DNA of 64,000 bases from Clarireedia homoeocarpa (Eukaryota > Ascomycota > Leotiomycetes > Helotiales > Rutstroemiaceae): contig LNKV01000037.1 in the NCBI GenBank assembly GCA_001465935.1, positions 124,001 to 188,000 on the forward strand. Direction: 5' to 3'. Both the position numbers and the translations under genes were made by a program. Shown in pieces: positions 1 through 10,261 of the stretch. The notes below the pieces were generated by a model. That model did not search any database and was not told where the DNA came from. It saw only the letters and a program-made list of their open reading frames with translations. Within the stretch, counting starts at the first letter, position 1, and each line of letters begins with the position of its first letter.

Positions 1-2
1 AA

Positions 3-209
3 CGAGAAGGAGAGGACGATGCGCCGGAAGCCCCAGAGACCCCAGATTCCCCGGAATTGCTCCTCGATCGTCCTCTAAAGAGACGAGTTGCGCGATTATC
101 GTGGCTAGACCGTTTGGCAAAGGGAGGATCAGTCTCGGAGGACGAGAAAGTAGGAGGTGAAATCACTTCCTGCGTATGTGTGTCCTTTTGTTTCGTTAAA
201 CATGCTTAG
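3..209 (+). CDS. 3' end of an unidentified gene (partial)
   Basis: An open frame enters from the left edge and stops at 207-209. Its first 50 or so codons look coding: rich in Glu, Pro and Asp, then a basic stretch (KRRVARLSWLDRLAKGG) followed by SEDEK. The last dozen residues (Cys/Val/Phe-rich) look less natural, so the true end may lie beyond an unrecognised intron. No domain is recognisable. It would be the tail of a larger protein starting outside the window; a short antisense ORF at 129-347 is a weaker reading of the same DNA. Confidence 0.35.
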   Translation, partial: REGEDDAPEAPETPDSPELLLDRPLKRRVARLSWLDRLAKGGSVSEDEKVGGEITSCVCVSFCFVKHA

Positions 210-1064
210 AAGTGAGGTATATAATTGAGCTTGTCTTACACTTCTCATGAATGTGAAAACTGGACCGTCTTCTGGATCGGCGCGTGGAGATTGCACATCA
301 TGTCCTGCGACCTTATCCTTCTTCTTTAGCAAATCGAGGAGAGGCATGTTATCATATCATTTCAGTAAGCAAGTACTGCGAATGTTGTATTCTGAATCGA
401 TTCAGTTAGGAGCTGCGCTCTCAGCTTGTAGCCTTGTGGATAATAAATTGTGTCGCCACTCAGTGAATATGCAGTGTGGCTTTTGATCCGCGGCGACTGC
501 CAAGGATGACTGCCATTACTGTATCAATTACAAGGTATGTAAGGCTTATTTTTCTTTTGCAGAAATTCGCAACTTGTCGCTGCCGCAGATCCTATAGTTT
601 GGAGGTGCTGTGTAAGAAGCGGGCGTAGTCTGTTGTTGAGCGCGGGCATCTGAATGCTGCGCTGCAGGGTAGCCTCTAGAAATTTCTACAAATTTGTACC
701 GGATCACCGACACTCAGATTCCAAATATTTTACTACATTGCTGCCTTCGAACTACGGCACTTTGAAGTGCGATATACTGGAGGATGTTGAGGATTCGAGG
801 AAAGTCTAGCCCGGCCTCGCTGTATGTACAGAAAACACTGGCTGCTTGGGGACTGTTAAGAGTATTTGCCAGTTCTTGTCTACATTATGTTTGCGTAGGG
901 AGGGTCATCGTCAGGCGTTGTCGCATGTGCACGGTAGAATATTTAGAGATCTGCCCCCTTAATTATTCTCCACCATTAATTTGCAATCAGTAATTGCATT
1001 ATATATGCCAACGTCCACGATATCTTGCAGTGTAGCACAACATGGGAAGGCATCAATCATTATT
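210..1064. other. Intergenic, no gene seen
   Basis: This 855-bp stretch lies between the partial gene at the left edge and the 3' end of noc4, which points toward it. Short ORFs on both strands lack coding character. It should hold the 3' untranslated regions of both neighbours. Confidence 0.6.
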
Positions 1065-2833
1065 CTACCTGAAGGTCCACAACTTCACGAGTAGAGAATC
1101 TTCCAGTCCGGAATCTGTTTCATGCTTCATGAAGATCTTCTTGGGAATTTCATATTCAACCACCGGTATTTTCTTCACATCCTTCGATAGCTCTGCTTCG
1201 AGCATCTATTCAATCCTGTCAGTATAATGCAGCAAAACTCAGAGGAAGTGACTTACACTGCCATAAGAATGATCCAGAAAGTCCTCCAAATTGTATGCAT
1301 GCTTTGTGAACTGCTCTGATATGATCTTGGCAAGCGTTGCAACATTTGGATGGTAATGCGATTGCAATGTAACGATCTCCCACAAACTACTATCAATAGC
1401 ATTGGTCAACATGGGATCTTCTTCATCCATGGAGAACGGATCGGCGAGCCCCTCTTCTTCCAATAGCCTTTTCGCTTCTTCTCCCCTTGTCTCTCGGTGA
1501 ATCATAAATAGACATTGCGGGTGCTTCTTAAGTAGGTTGTAAATCCATGGTACCACCGCAACGACTCCTGATGGTGGTGCCTGTAAAGATAGACGAGACA
1601 GTCTTTTCAGAAAGCTTGCAACTAGTACCACCGGTAAATGGGTTGACGAAAGAAAAGTATCTAGTAGTCGGAAAAACCTCGAACGGTGTTTGGAATGTAG
1701 TAAACCTGAATCCAGAAGAGAATAAAGTTTGCGGTAGAAGGATGGGTAGTCCAAATTCTTCTCCTGTATCAGATAGAAGACACCGGAGAGTGCCAATAAA
1801 GAAGTCGAACCCCCAGAGTTGTATGAGTCCGTCAAGAAATCCATCAGTAATTCGGGCTGTATGAACCAGGGCGCAATACAGTCGGTGATCTTCGCTAAAA
1901 TCAGTTTTCTCCTTTCTTTGTCCATGCCCATCTTCATCACCGCTAGCCATGCTTCTTGTGCGCGCTTCTTGTGTTGGGCAAGTGAATACAAAGCATGGTT
2001 TTTCTGCTTCGGCGCTGGTACATAAAAGTCCTCGAGCTCCTCCTTGGATTCCGGAACCGATGCAATTGAAGTAAGTATTTCATAAACGCTATCAAAGGAG
2101 TCTTCATTCATGGGTCTGGAATCTGCACCACCCAGGATTTTTCTACAGAGTCAGCAATTTGCAACTCCAATGCAAGGGGAAATACATACTGGATAGCCCC
2201 CTGTGTGAAATATCGGATGTCGTCGTATTCTTCAACAAACCTCTCACTAAACTCTTTTCGTGCGCCACTGTCACTCTCAGGTCGTGTCAGTGCCTGAACC
2301 ATATCCGTGAGGAATGCTGCAGGAAAGCTGTAATCCTGGCCGTTCCGCATATGCTGCCCCTCAACCTTCAGCATCCTCATGCAAAGGCTCAACGCAGTCG
2401 ATGCAGTATCCTCCTCCCCCAGCATCTCAACCAATACAGTTTTATATTCTGAATATCTCTCCTTCAGCCATCGAATAACTACAATTTCCTTCTCCGAGCT
2501 CTCTTTTGTTTTCTGCAAAGCTCCAGAAATTATCAATTTGGTGAAAACTCGACATAATGAAATTGCAGCGAGTATAGAGGCATCAGGACCCTCAGATACA
2601 TCTCGTGAGATTCCAATTAGTCTTGCAATGTTGTTGTAATTCTTCTTCGACTCAAAAATCTCATTTTCAAGCAGGAGAATTTGCGCCTGGGGATCTTCCT
2701 CGCTGCTCTCTGATCGTGCTCGTTTCGAAGATCCTTTTTCTGAAGCAGACCTCTTTCTTTTAGCGGAACGACTTGAATCAATTTTTGTGCCAGGCATGGT
2801 GGGCTTTGTAGATGGATTTTTGAAGTTTATCAC
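1065..2833 (-). CDS. noc4: Nucleolar complex protein 4 (Noc4), CBF/Mak21 family
   Basis: Exons on the minus strand are 2833-2190, 2142-1257 and 1205-1065, giving 556 residues, close to yeast Noc4 (about 550). The introns (47 and 51 bp) have GTATGT/GTAAGT donors and TAG acceptors, and both joins keep the frame. The N-terminus is basic and Ser-rich with KRKR and KRAR nuclear-signal-like runs. The CBF/Mak21-type helical region spans roughly residues 325-500, and the last exon carries the family's VEYEIPKKIF ending. In yeast Noc4 pairs with Nop14 and helps mature and export the 40S pre-ribosome. A second in-frame ATG at 2797 (MPGTK) may be the real start. The gene is head-to-head with atp4 across about 200 bp. 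Confidence 0.93.
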
Positions 2834-3032
2834 TTCTCTATCTCTGCAGTTCTTATCGAAAATAAAAATCCATGAACTCTCAAAGAATTTGTTGCCTCAG
2901 ACATTCATGCATTAGAGCGAAAGATTGTGCTCCGGCACGTGATGTCAACGATGAAGCGAATTCCGAAAGAACCTCGTCTCAAGCCCTTCAAGCAAGTTGT
3001 GAAGCTCTACATCATCTCCCCTCACCCTCACA
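2834..3032. promoter_or_regulatory. Short divergent promoter between noc4 and atp4
   Basis: Only 199 bp separate the noc4 ATG (minus) from the atp4 ATG (plus), or 235 bp if noc4 starts at 2797. Both promoters and both 5' leaders must fit here. The segment has pyrimidine-rich blocks just before the atp4 ATG, such as the CATCTCCCCTCACCCTCAC run ending near 3031. No specific factor site was assigned. Confidence 0.6.
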
Positions 3033-3945
3033 ATGGCATCAAGATTGGCAAGAAGCGCCTTAGGTATGGAGAGAATGCTGCACCTGAAATTTTGAGTGCA
3101 ATGGCTGTGGATCGCGACGACTGACATAACGTAGGGGCCGCTCGTCTTCGACCAGCACTCACAACCCGTACCCTTCCGGCCCTCACATCGATCTCGAGCT
3201 CGCGATCAGCTTCCAATGTACCAGCGGAGGACCCAAAAAAGAAGGCGCAATCAATCCTTGATTCGCTACCAGGAAGCTCTCTCGTCTCCAAGACCGCAAT
3301 TCTTTCCTCGACTGCCGGTCTTTCCATCTATGCTCTTAGCAACGAATACTATGTCATGAACGAAGAAACTATTATTATGTTCTGTTTGTTGAGTATTTGG
3401 GGAGCTGTTATCAAGTATGGTGGACCCATGTATTCGGAGTGGGCTGATGGCCAAGTCAACAAAATCAAGAACATTTTGAACGCTGCTCGTGCCGACCACA
3501 CTGAGGCAGTCAAGACACGAATTGACAGCGTCAAGCAATTGGGAAGTGTTGTTGATATCACCAAGACTCTTTTCGAGGTCTCCAAGGTATGTCATGGAAG
3601 GGAATGCGGGGTATATCGTAGAGCTCGGACTGATGGAAAAATTACAGGAAACCGCACAACTCGAGGCTAAGGCTTATGAACTCGAACAAACCACTGCTCT
3701 CGCTGCTGAGGCCAAGTCTGTTCTCGATTCATGGGTTAGATACGAGGGACAAGTCAAGATCCGTCAACAAAAGGAACTTTCAGACAGCATCATTGCCAAG
3801 ATCCAGAAGGAGCTAGAGAACCCCAAGGTTTTGCAACAAATCTTACAGCAGAGTATTGCTGATGTTGAAAGTATGTACCTTTCTACATTTCACCCAGAAT
3901 TTCACTGACAAAATTGCAGAGATCGTCTCGTCAAAGGCACAATAG
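3033..3945 (+). CDS. atp4: Mitochondrial ATP synthase subunit b (Atp4), peripheral stalk
   Basis: Exons 3033-3063, 3135-3586, 3648-3870 and 3920-3945 encode 243 residues, the normal length for fungal Atp4. The tiny first exon (MASRLARSAL) begins an Arg/Ser-rich mitochondrial presequence that continues after a 71-bp intron. Hydrophobic stretches around residues 70-110 fit the inner-membrane anchor. They are followed by a long charged helix (ADGQVNKIKNILNAARADHTEAVKTR..., then QLEAKAYELEQTTALAAEAK) typical of the stator stalk linking F0 to F1. The last exon encodes only the final few residues (IVSSKAQ). atp1, for the F1 alpha subunit that this stalk holds, lies about 17 kb away; the two are not an operon or cluster. 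Confidence 0.95.
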
Positions 3946-5750
3946 ATTCGAGAAAGAATTGGGGGGAGGTTATGGGCCATTAAACTTTTCTTTTACTCTA
4001 TCCTGTTGTCAATAAAATACTCCTGTGCCATAGTCGATGAAAGTTTTCACCCATATAACGGCTGCCTACGATGTCTCCTAATTTGAGTGCTCAATGATCA
4101 CAGCAATCCTCCACAATGTCTACGCCATAAAATTCGCCTTTAGGAAATCAGGCATGTCATTCTTGTGAGAGGAATATTACTGCCCAGCGTCTCGCAAAGC
4201 ACTTCCCTCTCCTTTAAATGTCACCAATGTAGTGCTATTGCTAGCATCTCAATACATATTTATGGTCATTGATCACCTTGGTTTCAGTACGTTACCGCGA
4301 TCAGGATGGGAAAGGCTTTGACAGAGGAATATGATAAATCGGGGGTGGAGACGTGGTACACACACAGGCATACCACAAAGCGAACGGTAAGCTAACCTAG
4401 AGTGCCACAATGTATCAAGAGCCAGATATAGCTAAAGCCTGGTACAGTAAGGCTTTCATCTTGGGTGAATGGTATACTGCTAGCACAGAGAGCGGCAGGC
4501 TATTAAATGAACGGAAACGAAGGGCGTACCCAGCGATTATAATATGAGCCCCACCAGATGGGAAGCCCGCAAGCACGTTTGAGATGAGTGTCATCCAACA
4601 AACATCAGTAATGATATTTGTGAGGTATCCAGGGTTGTCGAATCTCTTAACGCTCTTCCAGATGACTGCTTCGGCCCTGGGCAGACGTTGTTAGCGCCAG
4701 TCTCCTGTTATCTAAGAGATTTAATCGAGTCGGTGCTAAAATGCAATAAGTTGATGAAGTACTTCATGGTCAAAGGTTTCTTCAACTGCCACAAGCTTCT
4801 TCGTGTGCATATCTTCAATGCGAAACAACCCGCTCAACATCGCCTGTGCCGAGGTCCTTCCCACCATCTACATTACAACAAATGAGCAGAGCATTCATTT
4901 CTTGCTCATTTTGGTCTCTTAATGGCTGGCAAAAAGGAGAAATTGGAGGAGTTAAACCACATCCTTAGGTCTTCCAATACTTGTGTTGTCGCGCTTGCCG
5001 CTCAACTTGCGTCTGCTGTTGAACACTATCCACCCGGGGCCGACTAGGGCATTAGCAACTATTGTACTCCTCTGTCTTCGCATGCGGAGGATGTGGTTGA
5101 GCAGCTCAGGAGAGCGTTGGCTTTTAGCCGCACTACAAGTCACCAAGCGCAAGAGTCACCATCTATAACCCGGGCCATGAATACAAGCAATATTATATAC
5201 ATCTTTCTTGGTATTTGCGCCGATTTTCACATAGTATATTATACAGAGGTCTGACTGTCCTTCCCTTGTCAAGGTCAAGCAAGGACTGATAGATAGCCTT
5301 CCATTCCTTAACCTGATAAATGACCGTGAGACTTCGAGGTTGAACAGATAATAAAAATCAAAGATGTCTGATACAATCTTTAATACTGGGATTGGTGCCC
5401 TTTGTAGTTAGACTCCTACTTCGAACCAATTTCAAGGTTATGGTCATAAAAAATACATTATCATGAGCTTCCAGGCCGAAAACAGATTATATTATGTGAG
5501 CAGTTGACTAAGGGTAATAGTAACGCCGCTCCAGTGCACGGTCCAACTACATCTTTCAGTTGCTACCTACGGAGGTAGTAAAGTTAATGCGGTGCTCAAC
5601 AAAGACAAATTACTTGAAGTACACCTTTGTTCATGCCCGGATCAATCCTGTACTAACCACACAGCGCAAGAAGATTCTCCGTCGTTACTGGAAGCCATTC
5701 GCAACTTCGCAACTTCGCAATAAACGGGAATTCCTCCAACATCGCGCGCC
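3946..5750. other. Intergenic, no convincing gene
   Basis: About 1.8 kb between the atp4 stop and the tfg2 start. ORFs are short and unlike neighbouring coding sequence. A 30-codon open stretch from the ATG at 4305 ends beside a GTAAGC donor-like site, but I could not extend it into a gene. The right end should hold the tfg2 promoter. Confidence 0.5.
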
Positions 5751-6989
5751 ATGGCTGATCCCGCTATCAAGCCCGATCCCGAGGCCGCAGGCAGAACCCC
5801 TCGATTTATGGACGACGAGGATATCTTCGAGGACGCTGGGGATATGGCGATCAATGAGGACCCAGCTTTCCAAAAGTTATGGCTCGGTCGGGTTCCTAAA
5901 TATGTTTGGGAGGCATGGAATGGGCTCAGTGAGGACCTTGATGCAGAAATCCAGATTGGTACTATCCGGCACTCAAGGGAAAGCAAGCCTGATGGCACAT
6001 TCAAGGTTTGACGCGCTTTCTTTGCTACTTGAGCTGTCACTAATTGAAGCGCAGGAAACATACGCCATGCTACTGAATTCTAATATCGCTGAGCATCAGA
6101 ATGTCCCGAAAGAGTATAACTTGGAAGTTACAAACCAGAATGTCAAGAATACATTTATATTTTCAGAGCAAGATCTTCCAGGGTTCAAGTCTAAATCAAG
6201 ACAGAAGTTTGACCTGGAGACTGCGAATATGCCAGCACGGCTTACGCGCGCAAAGATTGAGAAGCCAGCAGCAAAGCAACCATGGGACCCAAATAAGCGC
6301 TTCCAACCTCAATATCGCAAAGCAATTCCAAGTAAGTTGCATGCTTCTATGATGCTGCTCTTGCTAATCACAGCATCTAGAGAAAACTTCACTTTCAGGA
6401 AGGGTTGTACATGAGCTTAACTGTGTTGCTGTACAAAATGAAGAGACACAACGCATCCTCGCTCAGCGAACTTTGGAGGCCATGAGACCTAAGCTCGGCA
6501 CGAAGTTCTTGAACGAAGACATCGACCATGGCCATGGCTTCATTCAGCCAGGTACCATCAAGGCCTCGGAGACCTTTGGTGGCTTCATTGTAAGTATTAG
6601 ACCACACTTACCTCTTTCTTCGACACTAACATGGCTAGAAAACCAAAAACGCGGCTGGCGCTAGTCGTCCACAACTCACGAAAACAGCGCGTATGCCACA
6701 AAATGAGCTACTGGACAGAATCTTTGATTGCTTCCGTAGATATAATTACTGGTCTATGAAAGCTCTACGTGCCGAACTGCAGCAACCGGAGGCATACCTT
6801 CGTGAGACACTGGAGAAAGTAGCTGTGTTGGCAAAGAGCGGTCGGTTCGCAACACAATGGTCGTTAAAGCCAGAAAACAAGCTTGCTAACTATGAGGGTG
6901 CTGGCGATGCTGTTGCTCCAGGAGAAGACACCGATCTTCCTGATGAAGACGAGGATGAGGATGAGGACATGAAATTCGAAGACGTCTAA
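5751..6989 (+). CDS. tfg2: TFIIF beta subunit (RAP30/Tfg2 homologue)
   Basis: Exons 5751-6005, 6055-6331, 6381-6589 and 6639-6989 give 363 residues; three introns are each 49 bp. The N-terminal half has the TFIIF-beta signature (LWLGRVPKYVWEAW near residue 45). The central part carries the conserved PARLTRAK segment and the GRVVHELNC strand. The C-terminal winged helix starts near residue 266 (PQNELLDRIFDCFRRYNYWSMKAL) and is followed by a strongly acidic tail (DEDEDEDED). TFIIF binds RNA polymerase II, and the beta subunit stabilises it in the pre-initiation complex. The first intron uses a less usual GTTTGA donor after an AAG codon, but the spliced frame matches the family. Confidence 0.94.
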
Positions 6990-7544
6990 GTTCATACCCA
7001 AGAAATTTCTTTTAATACGGGCATTTAACGGCGTTCTGGTGGGAGACGAGGATGGTATTGCATATGGCGTTGTTGATCCAACAAACAGGTTGACATCAAA
7101 GGATATTAACTCATGGTATGGCGTTTTATATAGCCTTGAGAGGCCAGCCCATTAAGGCTATTGTGGATAATTCAATCAAGACGGAGCTGTATTATAGACA
7201 CAAACCAAATCTTGCCTTGATGCGTTGCGTCTTCCAAACATGTGATTGGTTCAATTGGGATGCATTGCAAGTCCTCTTCAGTGTCGGAACAATTCATTGG
7301 ATTGTCCGATATGAAATGACGAAGTTTGGTTGCATCAAAACAATTTGTAACAATCCTAGTTCCCAAACTTTCATAATTACATTACATCTTGTAAAACCAT
7401 CTTCTTTCCTACCATTACCCCGACGGTAGAAGATGGTGGTTGATGTGTAAAGTTTTTCTTTGATCTATATCCAAGTGCCTTGCGAGCCTCCGGGCTTCGC
7501 GCTTTCTTTTGTCTACCTGTCTCCTCCGGATTAGACATTCAAAC
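6990..7544 (+). other. Spacer: tfg2 3' region and ptc7 promoter
   Basis: 555 bp between two same-strand genes. The open frame at 7118-7429 does not resemble a protein and is AT-rich. A pyrimidine-rich stretch (about 7490-7530) just before the ptc7 ATG fits a promoter or leader. Confidence 0.5.
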
Positions 7545-8777
7545 ATGGCCTTCAGTGCAAGAGGCTTTGTCCTTGCGGCGCATGCTCCTAGAAGTCTGTT
7601 ACGATCAAAAAGAAACATATGCACATCTCCGACCGTCGAATCGATACGAACCCGTTCCTCTCTATCAGCAGCGACCTCCTTTTCAAGAAAAGCGCCTCCT
7701 CGACAAACTTTCAGCTACCAAACACCCTTCCGCCGATTCGCTACCACCAAACCACTCCACTCGAATCCGAAGTTCACGTATGGCATATCCGCTTCCTACT
7801 GCTCCAAAGAAAACCAATACGACCCCGTCAAAGACTTATCACAATTCAATCCCTACAACGCCATCGCCGCCCCTTTGAACCCCCCGCAAAAACGGCCTGC
7901 CTCAGGGCAAGACTCCTATTTTGTAGCGCCCGTATCGCAAACATCAGATATCGCCCTTGGCATCGCAGATGGCGTTGGAGGCTGGATAGATTCGGGAGTC
8001 GACCCGTCCGATTTCTCCCACGGCTTTTGCGAATACATGGCCTACACGGCATACACCAGCAATATGATTGATTCCGCCCCCATATCCGCTCGACGTCTCA
8101 TGCAAAGGGGCTACGATCTTATATGCAAATCTGGAAAAGTGCGCGCAGGCGGCAGCACCGCTTGTATCGGTCTCTTATCTTCGTCTGGCTCGATGGAAGT
8201 TGCGAATCTGGGCGATAGCGGGTTTGTACAATTGCGGCTCAATGCTGTGCATGCTGCGTCGGAGTTCCAGACTCATGCGTTTAATACGCCTTATCAATTG
8301 AGTTTGGTGCCGGAGAGTATTCTGAAACAGGCGAGGAAGTTTGGTGGCGAACAATTGATGGATTTTCCAGCCGATGCGGATGTTATGGGATGTGAGTTGA
8401 GACATGGGGATGTGGTTGTGTTTGCGAGTGATGGAGTATGGGATAATCTAAGTGGGGGCGACGTTTTGAAGATTGTGAGTAGGGGGATGAGGGAACACGG
8501 TGCATGGGTTAAGGGAGATGAGGGCGAGGGCATTGCGGTTGGTGAAGGTTTGAGTGGATTAGTGGAGAAAGGCGAGGGAGAAGAGCATGTTATGAATCTA
8601 CAAAGTGCGCTCGCGGTAGGGATTGTGGGGGAAGCGAAGGCTGCCAGCGTTAGCTTAAGGAGGGACGGTCCGTTTGCTAGAGAGGTACAGAGAAGATACC
8701 CGGAAGAGGACTGGAGAGGCGGGAAAACGGATGACATTTGCGTAGTGGTTGTGGTTGTTGTCGAAGAAGGCAAATGA
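7545..8777 (+). CDS. ptc7: Mitochondrial PP2C-type protein phosphatase (Ptc7-like)
   Basis: A single-exon gene of 410 residues. The start is the ATG at 7545 (MAFSARGF); the open frame runs 12 codons further upstream without an ATG. The first 75 residues are Arg/Ser-rich and lack acidic residues, a good mitochondrial presequence. PP2C metal and phosphate motifs follow: GQDSYFV (near 122), ADGVGGW (141-147), GGSTACIGLL, NLGDSGF (221-227), ASDGVWDNL (294-302) and a C-terminal KTDDICVVV with the metal-binding Asp pair. DGVGGW is typical of the Ptc7/PPTC7 branch. Yeast Ptc7 dephosphorylates matrix proteins, including Coq7 of coenzyme Q synthesis. A Gly/Glu-rich insert (GDEGEGIAVGEGL...) after ASDGVWDNL looks like a loop. 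It converges with the GT17 gene. Confidence 0.92.
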   Translation: MAFSARGFVLAAHAPRSLLRSKRNICTSPTVESIRTRSSLSAATSFSRKAPPRQTFSYQTPFRRFATTKPLHSNPKFTYGISASYCSKENQYDPVKDLSQFNPYNAIAAPLNPPQKRPASGQDSYFVAPVSQTSDIALGIADGVGGWIDSGVDPSDFSHGFCEYMAYTAYTSNMIDSAPISARRLMQRGYDLICKSGKVRAGGSTACIGLLSSSGSMEVANLGDSGFVQLRLNAVHAASEFQTHAFNTPYQLSLVPESILKQARKFGGEQLMDFPADADVMGCELRHGDVVVFASDGVWDNLSGGDVLKIVSRGMREHGAWVKGDEGEGIAVGEGLSGLVEKGEGEEHVMNLQSALAVGIVGEAKAASVSLRRDGPFAREVQRRYPEEDWRGGKTDDICVVVVVVVEEGK

Positions 8778-9166
8778 GAAATGCCACAATAGACGCAGGA
8801 TGAGCGAATGATTGAATGAGATACAACCGTGGCGGTTATTATACGGTTCACAAGCATAGAATAGGCATGTATAGTATACATTCTAGAGTAGGATGGAGGC
8901 ATACTGGATTTTTTTAGATTGTATATGAGCTATGCTGCGCGCATTCGCGAAATAGATATGTTTGCGGGTCATAAAATGAAGTTCGCACCGGACATGGAAA
9001 AAGCTCTGTGATCACGAACACATAAAGCATCTGCTATCACGGTTTAATCTTGAACTGTGCGAAGAAAAATTCAATCATGTCCCGTACATCTATCTATATT
9101 ACATCTATGTCTATGGGTATAGGTCGTAAAGCATTCAAAAACGCCCGTTGCCCACTCTGCCCACCC
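8778..9166. other. Convergent 3' spacer
   Basis: 389 bp between the converging ptc7 and GT17 genes. It is AT-rich (for example ATACGGTTC...GTATAGTATACATTC) and probably holds both 3' untranslated regions and polyadenylation signals. No gene is seen. Confidence 0.5.
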
Positions 9167-10261
9167 TTACGGAACCACATAATCGACAAACCCTGCATCC
9201 TCCCCTTGTCGGTCCAGCAAATACCCGAACCTCTCCTTGTTTTCAGCAACCCACGGCGGCACATCCTTATTCCCCACCAAGATTTCATACTTCTCACTCT
9301 TTCTATCCCACAAGTCCAAGCCCTTTCTCACTCTATCTACCATTCTTTCTTCATCCCTAAAGGCTTCCTTGTTCCAATTCGTATGTGAAAAACTAGCCAT
9401 CTTGTTCAGCATCTCTGCGACTGTCGGGAAACACGAACTGCAGTGCCAAGATGCATTCGCTAGGTCAGCCTGCTCGAAATAAGAAAGAAGTTTCCAGCCG
9501 GCTTCACCGTTGCGCAGGTCGGCGGGGAGGATCGTTTTGCTGGGACCGGCGTAAGTGGTTGCTTGGGGGTGCGCCCATTCTGGTCCTTTGTGGAGGAACT
9601 CGAAGCCGTAGTAGTAGAATCGACTTCGTAGTGTGAGGCGTTTGTTGAACTTACAGCTGCGGAGGAGGTCGAGGGTTTCGGGTCGGGGTATCTCGTCAAC
9701 GTCTGAGATAAGGAGAACATCTCCCATGTTGGCGGTCTGAGCACCGTTGAGTTGGGGTATGACTTGAGTGAACATGGCATTTCGTTGGTGATCTTCATAG
9801 TCCCATGTTCGATGGGACTTTAGAGGTGGGTTTTCGAGGAGGTGGTAGATAATCTTCGACGAGAACTGGGAGAATCGAGATTGGTTGTCAGGGAAGTGGA
9901 GAGGTTTAGGACGGGCTGTGAATGTTATGTTGGACTCAACAATGACAAAGTAGTCGACATGATCCGAAAGTGTGTTCAGGCGAATTTCGAGCCAGTCGAG
10001 TTCGTCGTTCAGCATGAAAAGATCGTAGACTTTACGAGGTTTGTCCGGTAGCTGCTTGTATGCTCGCCATCCATGAGCTGCGCAAGCTTCATGTCTTTGG
10101 GCGCCCAGTGATATAGAGCTTTTACTAATGGCATTTGAAAGAGCATTTGGTCGAGGTATATAATTTCCACTAAGGAACCATAGATTGAGGACCAATATCG
10201 CTGCGGCATAAGGAATGAGTGGTCTGAGTAGGAGTAATGGAGCTCTAGTTGGTTGTGCCAT
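9167..10261 (-). CDS. Glycosyltransferase family 17 (beta-1,4-GlcNAc-transferase-like)
   Basis: A single exon of 364 residues; the ATG is at 10261. A short N-terminus is followed by one hydrophobic segment (about residues 9-30, LLLLRPLIPYAAAILVLNLW), giving type II Golgi or ER topology. The lumenal domain has the GT17 pattern: YDLFMLNDELDWLEIRL, then VDYFVIVESNITFTARPKPL, then a DVDEIPRP motif as the likely metal/nucleotide-sugar site. The animal family member MGAT3 adds bisecting N-acetylglucosamine to N-glycans. Fungi carry GT17 proteins whose acceptors are not known, so the sugar transferred is inference. The coding region contains several possible N-glycosylation sites (NIT, NQS, NAS). 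Confidence 0.88.
   Translation of the reverse strand: MAQPTRAPLLLLRPLIPYAAAILVLNLWFLSGNYIPRPNALSNAISKSSISLGAQRHEACAAHGWRAYKQLPDKPRKVYDLFMLNDELDWLEIRLNTLSDHVDYFVIVESNITFTARPKPLHFPDNQSRFSQFSSKIIYHLLENPPLKSHRTWDYEDHQRNAMFTQVIPQLNGAQTANMGDVLLISDVDEIPRPETLDLLRSCKFNKRLTLRSRFYYYGFEFLHKGPEWAHPQATTYAGPSKTILPADLRNGEAGWKLLSYFEQADLANASWHCSSCFPTVAEMLNKMASFSHTNWNKEAFRDEERMVDRVRKGLDLWDRKSEKYEILVGNKDVPPWVAENKERFGYLLDRQGEDAGFVDYVVP

Noticed and set aside
4952..5152. 66-residue minus-strand ORF, considered as a transposon or gene relic
   Set aside because: No recognisable domain or terminal repeats; length is within chance expectation.
8294..8902. 202-residue minus-strand ORF
   Set aside because: It is antisense to the ptc7 coding region and is Ser/Thr/Pro-rich as a shadow; ptc7 has complete PP2C motifs on the plus strand.
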